Source: Rotaria socialis | Lineage: Eukaryota > Rotifera > Eurotatoria > Philodinida > Philodinidae | Assembly (NCBI GenBank): GCA_905331475.1 | Contig: CAJNYU010004124.1 | Coordinates: forward strand, 1-64,000 | Reading direction: 5' to 3' | DNA length: 64,000 bases | Shown here: in pieces, positions 35,890 to 48,764 of the stretch | Position numbering within the stretch: position 1 is the stretch's first letter | How the letters are laid out: the number at the start of each line of letters is the position of its first letter | Notes under the pieces: model-generated | Database searches by the model: none | What the model saw: only the letters and a program-made list of their open reading frames with translations | Told to the model about the DNA's origin: nothing | Program-made: the position numbers and the translations under genes

Positions 35890-36103
35890 CCCTACACAGA
35901 ATAGAAGCCCACCCCCTGGGTTAGATGTCTCCGTTGACAATCAAGGCTTACTTCATGAAAAATGAACTAAAGCCGATGAAAAATGAAAGGATGAACATTT
36001 CTCTATCATATAACGCAAAAACTGACATCAGGGCATGCTTTATTACAAAATTATCGCTTGCGAAACAGAGACACCACCCATGGGCTTATATTCTGTATGG
36101 GGG
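35890..36103. mobile_element. Small TIR element (ACAGAATAGAAGCCCA ends)
   Basis: About 214 bp. Left end ccctacacagaatagaagccc and right end, inverted, ccccatacagaatataagccc. Similarity continues inward for about 35 bp (tgggt..gatgtctcNg). No clear target duplication. It lies 78 bp after protoglobin E. Confidence 0.5.
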
Positions 36104-39100
36104 TTTATTCCCAAAAAGAAAACGGAAAAGTAAATAAATATACAACAAATAAATTCTTTTTTTCCTACTGCAACTCATGTTTACCATTTGATTGGCTTAG
36201 TCATGAACTGACGAGGCGAAACTCTATTGTTTGTTCGCTACTATTGTTTTCGATAATATAAAAATGAAAGGGGAAAGGACAGTTTCTGCAGAAAACTCTA
36301 TCCGATTAAAAAATTTAATGGAACATTAGATACAGATGTTTTCTCATCAATAAGGGATTATCTTTTCTCAAGGACAAAATGAATTACAAATGCACTGTCG
36401 GATGCAATCTACGTGTAACAAGAAGATCCTTTTCTCTTTTCTAAGATGCTACAATTATAACCATAGATAAACAACTACAACAGCAATTTATTTTTACACA
36501 TACAATATTAGGTTACAAATTTTAATAATAAATGAAAAAAACCAACAGACAAAATAACTCAAGTACCGATGGAAACATATTCCTTGAAAAACGACGCATG
36601 TTACTTTATCCACGAATGAACATGATTTTTGTTTCTTTAATTTTATTTGCACAAATTGGTAAGTAGTACAGACAGAGACAACTTTGCTGATTTCTACAAC
36701 GAAACTACTTTTACAGGCTGATTTTATCATTCGAAAACTTCCGCTGATCAATGGAACGCTCTTGTCAATATGTATTTTCCTCTTTAAGAATCAAGAAACT
36801 AAACAAGGGTCTTCAAAAAGATCAACATGACATTTTCGCACTTAACTATGCGCATTTCCTTTCATAATAATTCATAATAATAGTAATCCATGTAGATAGG
36901 TTGTGGTTAATCAAAAATTAAGAACAAGAATCGAAAATAGAATAGCGATGAAAATTCTTTGAAAAATTTAAAAATCTATATATATACATTAGCTCCATTC
37001 ATTTAGGAAACTTCCAAGCTTAATACATTTTCTTCATCTAGGATACAGTGATGGGTTTCATCGATTTTATTACCTACGTCAATAGTCATTTTTATATGCG
37101 TCCGACATTTTTGCTTGAAAATCCGAAAGTAATTAATCGCGGCTCGAAAAAATCCCTAGGATCAATTTTGTTGTTTGCAAAGTGGGGCCGGTTTCTTTGT
37201 TAGAGAGACCGAGACTTGTTCTAAATCGTATTTCACAAAAAATATCTCGTAGCATTAAACTGTAGTTTCCTCTAGAAAAATTCTTGTTGTGCGAAATAGT
37301 TACACGAGCAAAGGTGCAATATATTTTGTCCTGAGTAAATAGAAGTTTTTAGTGTCTAATCATGTCAACGAAGTCTTATGAAATGAAGAAAAAGTACAAA
37401 CTCTGAATGTACTTCTTGTGAACCTGTACATGCTAAAATCTTCCTGTTAATCAACGATGCACATAATACAAAGGAAGCATTGAAGCTCAGCTTTTACTTT
37501 TTCCACTTTGCAGTGCATCTTATCAAAACTACGCAGATCAATTTATATAAAATAAAACACTTTTTCTCACAATTGAGCATAAATTATGCTTCTTAGCATT
37601 TGTGTTGGTTTCGAACAACAAATTATACGCACCATTTAACTACGAAGAATTATAACAATTGAAGACGATGAAATCACCTGATTATAAGAGGAGTTTAAGT
37701 TTATATCATCATAGTATCTATCGTTTCCTATTATTTATATAGGAGACTGAAAACAAATTTCAAAAGAAGGATTGAATAGAATGTAGCCTTCAGGTAAGTT
37801 TGAATCCTTTTCATACACAATAGTTGACTACAATCCATCAAATAGATAAGTAATATTACAGAAAACCAATCGATAAATATGACTTTCCGGAGACACTGTT
37901 GATTGTAAATATTGAATGTGTTCAATACTAGGCAACACATTGTTAAATTAAGCAAGAGACGAGTAAGTTAGTAACTCGAAATTTTAAATTGTATTGGTCG
38001 AAGAAAATCGATCGTTCCAATAGTTAGAATTATCAGGTTTCTCAAAAATTTCTTCGAGAATTTTATGAGTTAGTAATCAACAAGATTCTCAGATAGGTCC
38101 GATTGCTTTCTCAAGAGTGCTATATTCTTTTCATAGTAACGATTAGAATTTTCTGGCAATACATAAAATTTCCCCAGAAGTTTCCTTCGTGAATAGGTTT
38201 ACTCTCATAGCATCAATAGATTCCTTTTTCACGCGTGCCGACCTTTTCTTGGCAAAGTGAATCTCAAGAATATTTTACCCTGAAGCTTCCGAATGTTTTT
38301 GCATAATAGAACTCGAAACGTTTTATCGCGTGATGCATTTAGCAATATTATCACGCGCAAAAAACTAATCATTTTCGATCAACAATCATTCGCTTCCTAT
38401 CAATCCCAATATATATATATATTTTTTTTTTGAACACGGTTGCATGTGTTGCATAGGCTAAAATTCTGTTGATTAGTTAACCCTTCTTTATTTTGCCACC
38501 TTTTTGTTTTCCTGGGCGGTATGGCACCATACAATTGCTAAACAAAAAGTTCAGCATTGGTAGTGTAAATACGAAGGTTTTAATCAAAGGGAGTTGCGTT
38601 TTTCATGCGATAATATCGATAAGGTCATTAGAGTTTTTCTATTTCCATCGCTAATTAAAATTTAACAAGTGTAAATTACAGATCTATTGAAAATATCAAT
38701 ATATTTTGCATTTAAATGATGGCTATTTTTTTTCTACTGCACATCTAGTAGAAGAGAATCTTGATTATAATTAAACGAATATAATATAAAAATAGTCTAA
38801 TTTCAAAAGATAAGCATTTCTTATCGAGGTGAATTACCAAAAAATAATTATTATGAAAAATCTGATCAGTGCTTTGACAAATAGCCTTGGGAAAATTCAT
38901 GTGATCGAGCGGAAAATGTCAGTGATTAGTAAATTTATTATCATGCAAAACAAAAAAGGAACAATACCAGAAAATCCTGATATAGTTATTATAATGTCAT
39001 CAGTGTTTTGAAGCTCTCCGAAGGTTGCATTTGTTGATCAATAAGAAAATTTTCTTTGAAAAATTCGATTACAATGTAACGTTATTTAATCAACATCATA

Positions 39101-39730
39101 TAAATTGTTGTTTCTCAACTACAATAGCAAGTGTTTAAACAAATCTTAACATGGTTCGCTTTTCAAAGTAACAAAAATCCGATTTTATTAATTTGAACAT
39201 CTGTATTTATTTAATCGAAGGTATCATTTATACATCTATCATAAATCCTATCCAATAAAATATTTATGTTGCGTTTTGAAAAAGAGTTCATCGACTGTAT
39301 TGGAAGCACAAAAGTACCTGTTGATTATGTTTTTTGATATGACGGACATAACATTGAGTATCGATGTGAAAAAAAAACTCATGTCGAATGGAACTAAGTG
39401 CACTTCTTTATTTAGAATAATTTCATTGTTGACTGTGTCCTATGAAAAATTACGAACCTAAAGATATTAATGTATATAGACAGGTAGTCTTTTATAAATG
39501 AATAACAACAGTGCGAAAATGAATTATAGTTTATTTTTAGTTTTTGAAATTCCTGATAGGTTTAGGATCATAGTAATTTCATTAGTTTTTTAGATATAGA
39601 TTTACACAGAAAAATATTCTCTTACCACAATATTCTATTTTGAAATTGCTTAAATGTGATGAAGTTTTTCTAGACACAATGCTTTTATATGGCTCGATTA
39701 AAATCAGAACGCTGGCAGTGATAAGCAAGA
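36104..39730. other. Gene-free stretch
   Basis: AT-rich and stop-dense. A short (TA)n/(T)n tract lies near 38410-38431. Frames such as 36494-36751 (-) and 37731-37955 (-) lack recognisable features. Confidence 0.5.
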
Positions 39731-39874
39731 TTACCCACGTAGTCGGTTGTTGCATTATCATATAATTATAGTCATTATTTGCTACTATAATGCATTATAA
39801 TTGAAAAAATTCCATTATAACGCATTATAATGACTAGAACTGCATGATAATGCATTGACCGGCTACATGGGTAA
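39731..39874. mobile_element. Small TIR element with ATTATAATGC repeats
   Basis: 144 bp. Termini ttacccacgtagtcggt and, inverted, ttacccatgtagccggt (15 of 17 match). The interior consists largely of repeated CATTATAATGC-type palindromes. No target duplication identified. Confidence 0.6.
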
Positions 39875-42800
39875 TAGTATTATCAAATAACCATCTTAGC
39901 AATAATTAACCTGTTTTTGGCATCGGGGATTATTACATACATTGAATGAGCCAAAATTATTTTTGAATATTTGAAGACGAGTTTCGACCCTTATTGTACT
40001 CTTGTCTGCCTATGAGAAAAAGGTATGCTAGTTTTTTAATCAATAATATCGTCACATTGAAAAAAACGCGTAAGTACTTAAGAGAATAAATTTTCTGTTA
40101 AGATTATATCTTAGAATCCAACCAACGTTAAGATCTGAATTTTTCACAATAGAACCTTATATTATTTTTAGGACTTTGTTTGCATAAAATGTCATGTCCA
40201 AATTCTAGAATCATTCTTGTGAAACAGACCATCGTGCGAATTTAGAAACTATCCTACACGTCTATTTACTAAAAAAAACTTCGATTTCGTCTAGATTCAG
40301 AGATCGTTTACTTGTCAAGACATTTTGCCTTCAAGAACATGCATTGACATTCGTTCACGTACAGAGAGGACCATCCTAATCGATATTCATCGTTTGCAAT
40401 CATACTATGCTCGCACTGAAATTGTCCAACAAATATTAACCGGTTTCAAACAACTAATAAAAACAAAATTGTCAAGAATTACTTTACAGTTCAAAGAAAA
40501 AGTAAACTTCTTTTTCTCAACCGTAATATGAAGGTCCAATGAATGTTATACGAGATTGAGTAGGAGAAATAGAGTCAGAGCGAATTTTTATGACTACATT
40601 CCAAAATTAATACCATGTACTAGTATTATCCAACAAAAGAGAACCAATCAAGTTTTGACTTCCGTAGCTATTTGATCTGGAAGATATAGGAAACGACTGT
40701 CTTACAGAACACGATCAAAGAAGACGTAAGTCATGATTTTGTGAAGCGATAAAACACGATAAGTTCTACATTTGTTACATCTTATAATAGTTACATAATT
40801 CCACGAGAGACGAACAAAACAGATATCGACTTTATGTCTTGATTCAGCAAAGAAGCTTGAAAAAAACATCCAAATATTTGTTAATTACTACTAGTACAGT
40901 TTAAATGACAGAAAGATGATATGCTGATAGCCGGCACTTTGATATCATTGTCTATCGCTTGATTGTTATTAAAAAAACATGAAAGAAGCGACGACTGCGA
41001 AACATCAGACTAAACAACAGTTTGCTATATGTAGCCTTTTGTAATAGTCATCTAGTCGTAACCTGTTTCGTAAGTATTCGTCTCATTGGTTAGTGCCCTG
41101 CTTTTCATTTCTGTTTCTCAGCCAAGATGCTGGAAGTTTTATTGCGATCGATGTTACAAATGAGATCTTATTACTATGTTGCGTGATACAATAATCGTTC
41201 AATGTTTAACATTTTGTTTTTATAAATGAGATGATCTTTAAGTTGGTACCTCATTTTCTGCAGACGTTCTAAATAATTTCCGTTGTATTTTACTTTGAGA
41301 ATATATTATTTTTAGAACAAACTGCAAGACTTCTGCATTGTTTCCTTATAAAAGCTATTTTTGGTTCGCATCGTCAAGAACTTTTCATGAACATTTGTTC
41401 TATATTTTTATTCAAGAGAGTCAGTCAAGGGTAAAACACGGTAGAATTCTTTTTTTCTATTCTGTATAGTTGCTATTATGTAAAATGGCGATTTCACAAT
41501 AGGACCATGATTTCTCCGCAGCCTTTTAGACGATTATAAGCTTCATGATTTTTCTTCGGTTAAATAGTTACAGTTAAAAGAGAAATACGTCTGTTGTGCT
41601 TCACATTATTAAATATTCTTTCAGAACAATAAAAGTCAATTAAGTACAGCAAATTCTTTACTAATAAATGCCCCTTAATCATCAACGCTATTGGATCTTG
41701 CGAGGACTTTTTACGGCGAATACCGTTCGATAGTACTGGTGCTTTCTCTCTCTTTGTTTTTATTAAAATCTCGTTTACGTGAGCATGTTTTTTACCACCC
41801 GCTAACCATGCCTGGAAAAAAGGTCATATCCCATTATGTTATTGGATCAGAAGACGAAGATTATTTTTTAGTAATAGGATCGCTGCAAAGCAAAATGGAA
41901 GTTACCGAAATAAGACGCAAAATGATTCCTTTATTCAGTTCAGATTATTTGAATTTCTAGTTATTTTCTGCGTAGAAAAATAATATTTTAAGAAACAAGC
42001 AAAGTTGTGCTTTTTTAACTAAATTACATCTTTCAATTGAAATAGTTCAGATAAGAAAAGAAAAAACAAACCGTCTGACTTTTATCTAGCGCTAATTTTC
42101 TGAAAATTTTCATTCCCTACACAGGAAACCACGCGTTCGCTCTTTGAAGTGAACGTCGTTAAAAGGTTCTCAGAGCATTTCCAATCGATTGATTACAATT
42201 TATCAAGGGAATAGGTTTGTACAATGTCAATGCAGTGCTTTCTTTTTACATAAAGCATAGATAACAAGATCAAGTTTTACTTGAAAAGACACGGTGCGAT
42301 TAATGTTTAAGGATTAGTGAGCGATAGTACCACGGACTCGACGAAGTGTGATAATTGAAAATTAATTGTAATGACAGAGCGCCATGTTCAACTATGTAAT
42401 AGCAACGTCATTAAGAAAAATTACCATTAGAAAAAAGTGAATTTCCATTTGGATCGATAGAAAAGAAAAACGGTTGCCCTTGTTCACGTTTAATTTATAC
42501 TGGCAGTACTCATCCGTAGTTAAATTGGCTATACTCAAAGCATTCAGTTGAGTGAACGTCTAATGCCATCGACCAGATTTTTATGACATCGATAAAAAAA
42601 TGAACTGACATCGTTCGAAATTTTAGTTTATTTTTCCGAGCAAGTCTGATAATTATAGAATAAACAGCTGCCATATAGGAAAATATTATGGCTTTTATTT
42701 TTATTTTTCAAGGACTTATTCAGCGAAGAGAAATACAGGATGAACAATAACGATAATGAAGTTCGGATCATTTTTATTCGATTATAGCGCAGAATTGAAT

Positions 42801-45800
42801 CTATCTTCATGGCATACTAAATTGACAGTTAGTAATTGATAAAAACTAGTAATAATATGAACATTCACTTAACAGAAATCGCGTGACTTTATATAATATT
42901 TCGAGTGCCCAAGACCTCACCAAAAATATTTCATTGTATTGTAATCTGAATCTTTCCCATTTGATAAGTATCATAATGAAATTCCCGCTACCCTTAGCTA
43001 ATGTATTAATGGATAAAACTTGTAAAGCACTATAAAAGAAAACAGTAATTATATCACATAATAAAAATTTATCATCTATGATTCATTGGACTCAATTATT
43101 TTCTGATATTTTATGGCCTTTCCAGTCTCATAGTACTATTGTTATTGCAAACATATACGGGAAAAAGCTTTAGGGAAAGAAATTTAATCAATAAAAATAC
43201 TTAATTATTTAGCCACGTCTTTTTGTCTTCAAATAACATTTTTCAAGCTTATAGTTTACTCTTGAGTAGTATGTGGAGTTTCTAATTAAATTTATTTTCC
43301 CATGAATTCGTCATGCATAAGAATTGTTTACAATAAAACGGGTGCCATTCAACTTAACGCCTATCAAATATCGGTGGAGAAATGAGTCTGATGAATAATA
43401 GACTATAGATTTTCATTGTACGATCCACTTCTTTTATATTTTTTTCGAAGCCCTGCCGATGCAAGAGGCAACCTAATATCGAGGGAGTTTTATTAGGACG
43501 ATTATTCAATGGCAAATGAAATGCACAGACACGAATATTATAGAATCCGATGACAGACAATGAAAAAGTTCATATAGTTTAGAAAATTTTACACTTTTAG
43601 TTCAATGTTACATATTATACGTTTGTTTCGTTGACTAAGTGTTAATTTAATATGTCGGCAACATAGACTTTGCTAGTCATAATAGTCGAACTAAAACGAT
43701 CAAAAGCTCATTATTATGCGTTCTAGATTTGTCCTGGCCTACGATTGCATTTTTTTTAAATATAGGAATCCTTAGAGGATCAAGGATACCAAAAATATAG
43801 GATTTTCGATAAAAAAAAATGACAAAAAGAGAGGACATTTTATACACCGCTTCTGTTCAATTGTTTTGGTGTTTTTTAACTGCTCTGCTCGAAAATCGTT
43901 TTAACGAAGCTGTTATCAACAGTTCAACCGTAGCCAAGATCCTTATGTAATTTTTCCTACTGAAATAAGTCGTTAATTCGAGGATCATTATAAAAGTTTT
44001 TCACAAATCGATAAATAACAATAAAGTAGATCATAAGCTTTGAAAAAGACAAATACTATTTCTCATAATGAAAGGAGACGTTGCAGATTACGGACATGAC
44101 TTCCCAAAAAGTCTCAACCTAATTTTATTGTTCTGATAGTCAGCATTCATCGCTTATTATTTTCCACAAGTTTATTTTGTATGTTATCATAGCTCAATTT
44201 TTTTCTGGTAATAAATAGGTGTTAATGAAAATGCATATACACAGGATGGCGTAAAATTTCACGGGCTTTCAGAATATGTCGTTCCTTGTTAAAAAATATG
44301 TTCTTTTGGCAACAATATCCTCAAAATACAGAGTGAAACTTATTTTTTCCAGGGGTATATATATACAGCTTTTATATCTAACTAAAACTTCACTAAAAAC
44401 CCGAAACTAGTACATGATCACTTTGTGGATATTTTTTTCTTTTGAACCGTTTTGTATTTTGTACTTAATATTAAGCAATTTCTCAGTCAGTCCACTAAAT
44501 AGGCGAAAGGAAAAATATTGTTTAAAACAAATGTCACTATAATACAACAATTTGCCCAAAACACATGATTATACACATTAAAAGTTTTTTTTCCGCCTAA
44601 ACACAATAGCAAAATTGAGAGGTTTTCGGAAATTTTCTACTTTTTTCGATAAAATATAGGAAAATAAAGGACAAAAATAGGACTTTTTTATTGAAAATAT
44701 AGGAATTATAGGAAATATAGGTCGAATCGCAGTCCAGCAATTTGCCCTAAGCCGATAGAAACATTGAAACTGAATGAAATACGAATTTAATCTTTCTAGC
44801 ATGATAAAATGATTTACAATGTTTGCTTGACACACACCTCTCAAATGATAGGAATTCATTGTAATTAGCCACAGGGAAATTTAATTTAGTTCCTAATAAC
44901 TACGTAGCTTCTTATTACATAATCAATCGATTATTTATCTCCTTTGATTTATTTTCCGTTTAGTTGAACAATAACTTTGATATAAATATTTGATCGATGT
45001 TAATTTGAATCTCTTCGTCTATCAAAGAAGCATTCTTTTCTATTGTGACCCACACCACTTCAAAGAATTGTCCCCTTGAAAAATGTTCACAATTAGAATA
45101 TTCTCTCAGAAGATAATTAAACCATAAGCATCGTTTTATTTGTATCTATAGACTGTTTATTGTAAAAAAAAATTTTTCCAAGAAACATCATTGTCAATGA
45201 AAATACAAACGAGAAAAACAATACTTTATAGTCACTAGAGAAATCATTTTTCAATCTCAAACAAATATAAATCATTACAATCCGATATTTTATACTATGT
45301 CTACATATTCTACATCAATGTTACATCAAAAAATTGTGGTAACCTCAGATTTAAATCCGAGTGTTATGTGTACTGCAAAAAGGAAAAAAATTATGGACGA
45401 CGGATTGGTTTTGACCAAACTGTCTACAAAATCATCTTGGCGAGTAGTAAGGAATAGGGGTCAACCGGCTCACGTTGACGAGCTTCATTCAAATGAGCCT
45501 ATCTTGAAGTTATTCTAGATGTTATAATATGGGTGGATCCATAGGTCCTCAAGGCCTACTATATAGTAATACGCATAGGATAGTCATTAAGGACCTCTTG
45601 GCGCTCTTATATAATTGAACTTGAGGAACTACTGGTACCCATATATTAAAGAACTTGTGAACCTATGGGTATCACATAGAATAGGCCTTGATGACTTGTG
45701 AGTCCCGCATAGCACATTAAAGGAGCCATAGATATCGAGTCTGGGAATTTCCTAACCAATCCTGGTGATGATATGTATAACTTTTCATGATGATCAAATC

Positions 45801-45972
45801 ATAGAGTCGAAATATTTCGAAAGCTTAAGTTCGTTGAAAAGAGCTGTTCAAATAGTTCAGTTTATGGTAGTGAAAGTTTTGAACAGCTCATCGGTTCTGA
45901 ACTAGAGCTGAGCTTCTCTAGACGGGTGAGTCATCATAGTATGTATAGATATCAAAATTATCCTAGCAAGTC
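39875..45972. other. Gene-free stretch
   Basis: About 6 kb without a gene I can support. Two tracts of the type aaatatagga (about 43755-43830 and 44640-44730) look like pieces of one repeat family. Near 45530-45770 imperfect inverted copies of a CCTCAAGGCCTAC-type sequence suggest another decayed element. Open frames at 40325-40531, 41691-41960 and 45297-45518 have no recognisable homology. Confidence 0.5.
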
Positions 45973-46169
45973 CTTCCTATTAAAACTTGATTTCCACTGT
46001 TTACTGCTCACCCAATAGGACTTTGGGGCAAATATGGCTTAGATTTGAACTCTTCGCCTTGCATTACCATAAGAAAGGCATTTTCCCTAAAATTTGATTT
46101 CTATTGGTTAGTGCTCAATTAATAGGATTTTTCGAAGTAATTAGAGTTTGGATTCGAGTTCTCCGCCCC
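45973..46169 (+). repeat. Two diverged ~90-bp direct copies
   Basis: Units at about 45977-46066 and 46084-46168 share the order of TTGATTTC-ACTG/TTGG-TTA-TGCTCA, AATAGGA-TTT and TTTG(A/G)A-TTC-CGCC. Identity by eye is about 65-70 percent. Non-coding and of unknown origin. Confidence 0.45.
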
Positions 46170-47405
46170 AGAAAGCTTCGAACTACCATCATTTTGATTG
46201 GAAGATGGTGCTTTAATTTCCGATCGCTTAGAACGTGTACAAAAACAGAACCAATTTTCGTTTAAATGTCTTTTTAATAGGTGACTTAGACGTCTTGTTT
46301 CCTAATGTTTCATATACCATTTTGTAGCTCGTGAGATTCTCTATTAAATGATATATAATAGTGCGGGGTTTTGTTTGATTATGCGAGGAAAAGTTCTGTT
46401 ACGAAAACCGACATAGGTCGATAATCACATAGAAAAATCACTATTTTTGTTATAACTCAGCAATGGCTCAACGAATCATGCTCATCTTCGAGCTCGACCG
46501 AGACATTGTTGAAACAATACTGTGTAGAAAATGTCATCAAGATCGCATTCTCCTTTCAAAAGTTATTGTGTAAATGACCGGCCGACCGGACACTGACCGA
46601 TTTTATAGTGTACTCACTTTTATTTTTGAGTACACAAAAATTATTCCCCATAGTACATTATAGCTTCATGAAACTTCATAGAAAATAATTCCATTATCGA
46701 TGAATAACGAATATAAACAACATTCATGTCATTATTATTATTATCTATTGACGTACTTGTGTCTTCATACAAAAGACATTGTTAAGAAATAACTTGTTAT
46801 TGTATTCAGAAGATAAGTATATATCATCATGTATTGTGATGAAAACAAAACCTATTGAATGGATTGCTTTCAAGATCTATATGCGTACTGTGACATAATG
46901 CAAGACAATTGAATCCGCCTATAGAATTATTTTAAGGACTTTTATCAAACATCATTTTGCAATTATTGTTTGTTAGTTTGGTTAAGAGAAGCTCACTGGT
47001 TCATGGTTTTTCTCGTTCTTGTCTATGTGAATACCATTTGTCATTGAAAATCATTCTGAAAATTTCCAATAGTCGAACAGTTATTATTCCAGACTAAAAA
47101 TAGCCATCATGAGTTTTTCTCTATTTTTTTTGTTTTTAATTAACTAAGGACTTTGATGTATCGCTGTTCTTATTTTTTTTGACGAAAAAAAAGATCCACC
47201 AAATGTATTGCGTGAATACTCGCTCGACATACTTTATGCGGAAATTCAAAGTGCCAGATAGATTGTGACTTTGCTAGAAATAAGGAAAGGAGCTCATAGA
47301 AATAACAAGATTATGCCTCCTATTCTTTTTTTCTGTCTAGTTCTAATAGCAAATAGGAGAGATCGTTTCCACCAACGAGAAAAATGTTGGCAAGAAGAGG
47401 AATAG
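46170..47405. other. Gene-free stretch before protoglobin F
   Basis: No gene seen. A TATA-rich run (tatataatatatatataat, about 47406-47423) lies 33-50 nt before the F start codon and could act as its promoter. Confidence 0.45.
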
Positions 47406-47455
47406 ATATAATATATATATAATGTAGCGCACAATGTATTTTTCTTTCTACTAGT

Positions 47456-48100
47456 ATGACTGAACACATCGACGGCAATCAAATTAACAGCAATCTACGT
47501 TCACGTTTTGATTACTTATCAAAGTTTCTTAACTTCACCTCCGATGACATAGCAATGCTTAATAAATTTGCAGGTATTATACTACAACGTGTTCCAGTTG
47601 TTGTTGATGCTGTTTACAGAAAATTACTCGCATTCGATATAACAAAACAATATTTTCTTATACGTAATGATGGTTTTGAAGGTCATTTAACAAAAAAAAG
47701 TTCCAATTTAACTGTTGATTCAGCACAAATGAAATTTCGAAAAGATATGTTAAGTATTTATCTAAAACGTATATTAACTCAAACGGAATGGGATGATACA
47801 TTTCTCCAATATTTATCTCGCATTGGAAAAATGCACACAGACAAAGCTGGTTCATCGTCAATTAACATTGATTATATACATATAAGTGGATTATTTGGTT
47901 TTCTTGAACATCTACTTATAGATGCTTTATGGACAGCTGAAAATATTGATAGTAAAACTAAATATGCAATGTTTGCGGCTCTAAATAAATTATTTTGGAT
48001 TCAAAATGACTTTTTTTCGATGCATTATTTATCATCATGGGATGACAGCGCAGCTACAAATGAAGCAGAAATTAAAAAGCCCAAACATTGCTGCTTTTAA
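47456..48100 (+). CDS. Protoglobin-like protein F with terminal CCF
   Basis: 214 aa. MTEHID start, RFDYLSKFLNFTSDD near 18-31, DITKQYF at 61-67, W112 and proximal His127 in YLSRIGKMHT. IDYIHISGLFGFLEH and FWIQNDFFSMHY follow. The tail KPKHCCF ends in Cys-Cys-Phe, a CCX form as in Rab-type prenylation signals rather than CaaX. Intronless. A polypyrimidine-AG (ttttctttctactag) ends one base before the ATG, a possible trans-splice or cis-splice acceptor. AATAAA lies at 48169-48174. Confidence 0.88.
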   Translation: MTEHIDGNQINSNLRSRFDYLSKFLNFTSDDIAMLNKFAGIILQRVPVVVDAVYRKLLAFDITKQYFLIRNDGFEGHLTKKSSNLTVDSAQMKFRKDMLSIYLKRILTQTEWDDTFLQYLSRIGKMHTDKAGSSSINIDYIHISGLFGFLEHLLIDALWTAENIDSKTKYAMFAALNKLFWIQNDFFSMHYLSSWDDSAATNEAEIKKPKHCCF

Positions 48101-48174
48101 AGACCGCCTTCACTATTCTGTTTTTTCTTTTTCTTTGCTTGAGAAAAAGAGAAACGAGAACATGTTTAAATAAA

Positions 48175-48733
48175 GAATCAGTGTAATTGTTGTCTGAAAT
48201 TGAGACTTTTTTCTTCTCTTCTTTGATCAAGAAAAAAAAGAAATAAGATTTTTCTTTTGACAGGTGAACATAGAAATAATATAATGGCAATATAGTTATT
48301 ATTCAATCAATCATACAACCGTTGGAATACTTAGTAATTCTCACTGTCTATATTAGTGACTTCAATTTCAATTACATATTCAGTACTTGTCACCTACGGG
48401 TTGCATAGAATAATTGCGCGCTTTTAGATAATCTATCTCGATTTAAATTATGTCTATAAATAAAAGCAGCCATTGATTGCGAACAAAAAATAGCCTACGC
48501 CTAGTCTGAAAATAAATAATTCAATAATGAATTTCAATCTATTTCAAACAAATCCATTCATCAAAATCAAACAGAAAGAAATCACGACACTATCTTTCTT
48601 CGTATTTTCAAATGTTTTACTTGTATTATTTTGGCTTCAATTTGCACAGCACATATGCGCCTACATCTTGTAACAATAATATATAGAAATGAGCGTTAGT
48701 TTTTAATTTCATTCACAACTTTTTTTTCATTAG
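48175..48733. other. Intergenic region
   Basis: AT-rich spacer between protoglobin F and the next gene. It ends in a strong acceptor-like site (tttttttcattag, AG at 48732-48733), 31 nt before the ATG at 48765. Confidence 0.5.
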
Positions 48734-48764
48734 AATCAAAAAACACTATTGGCAGACAAGTACG

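Noticed and set aside
41691-41960. 89-aa frame as a gene
   Set aside because: No homology recognised, no splice partners and no promoter signal; composition like its surroundings.
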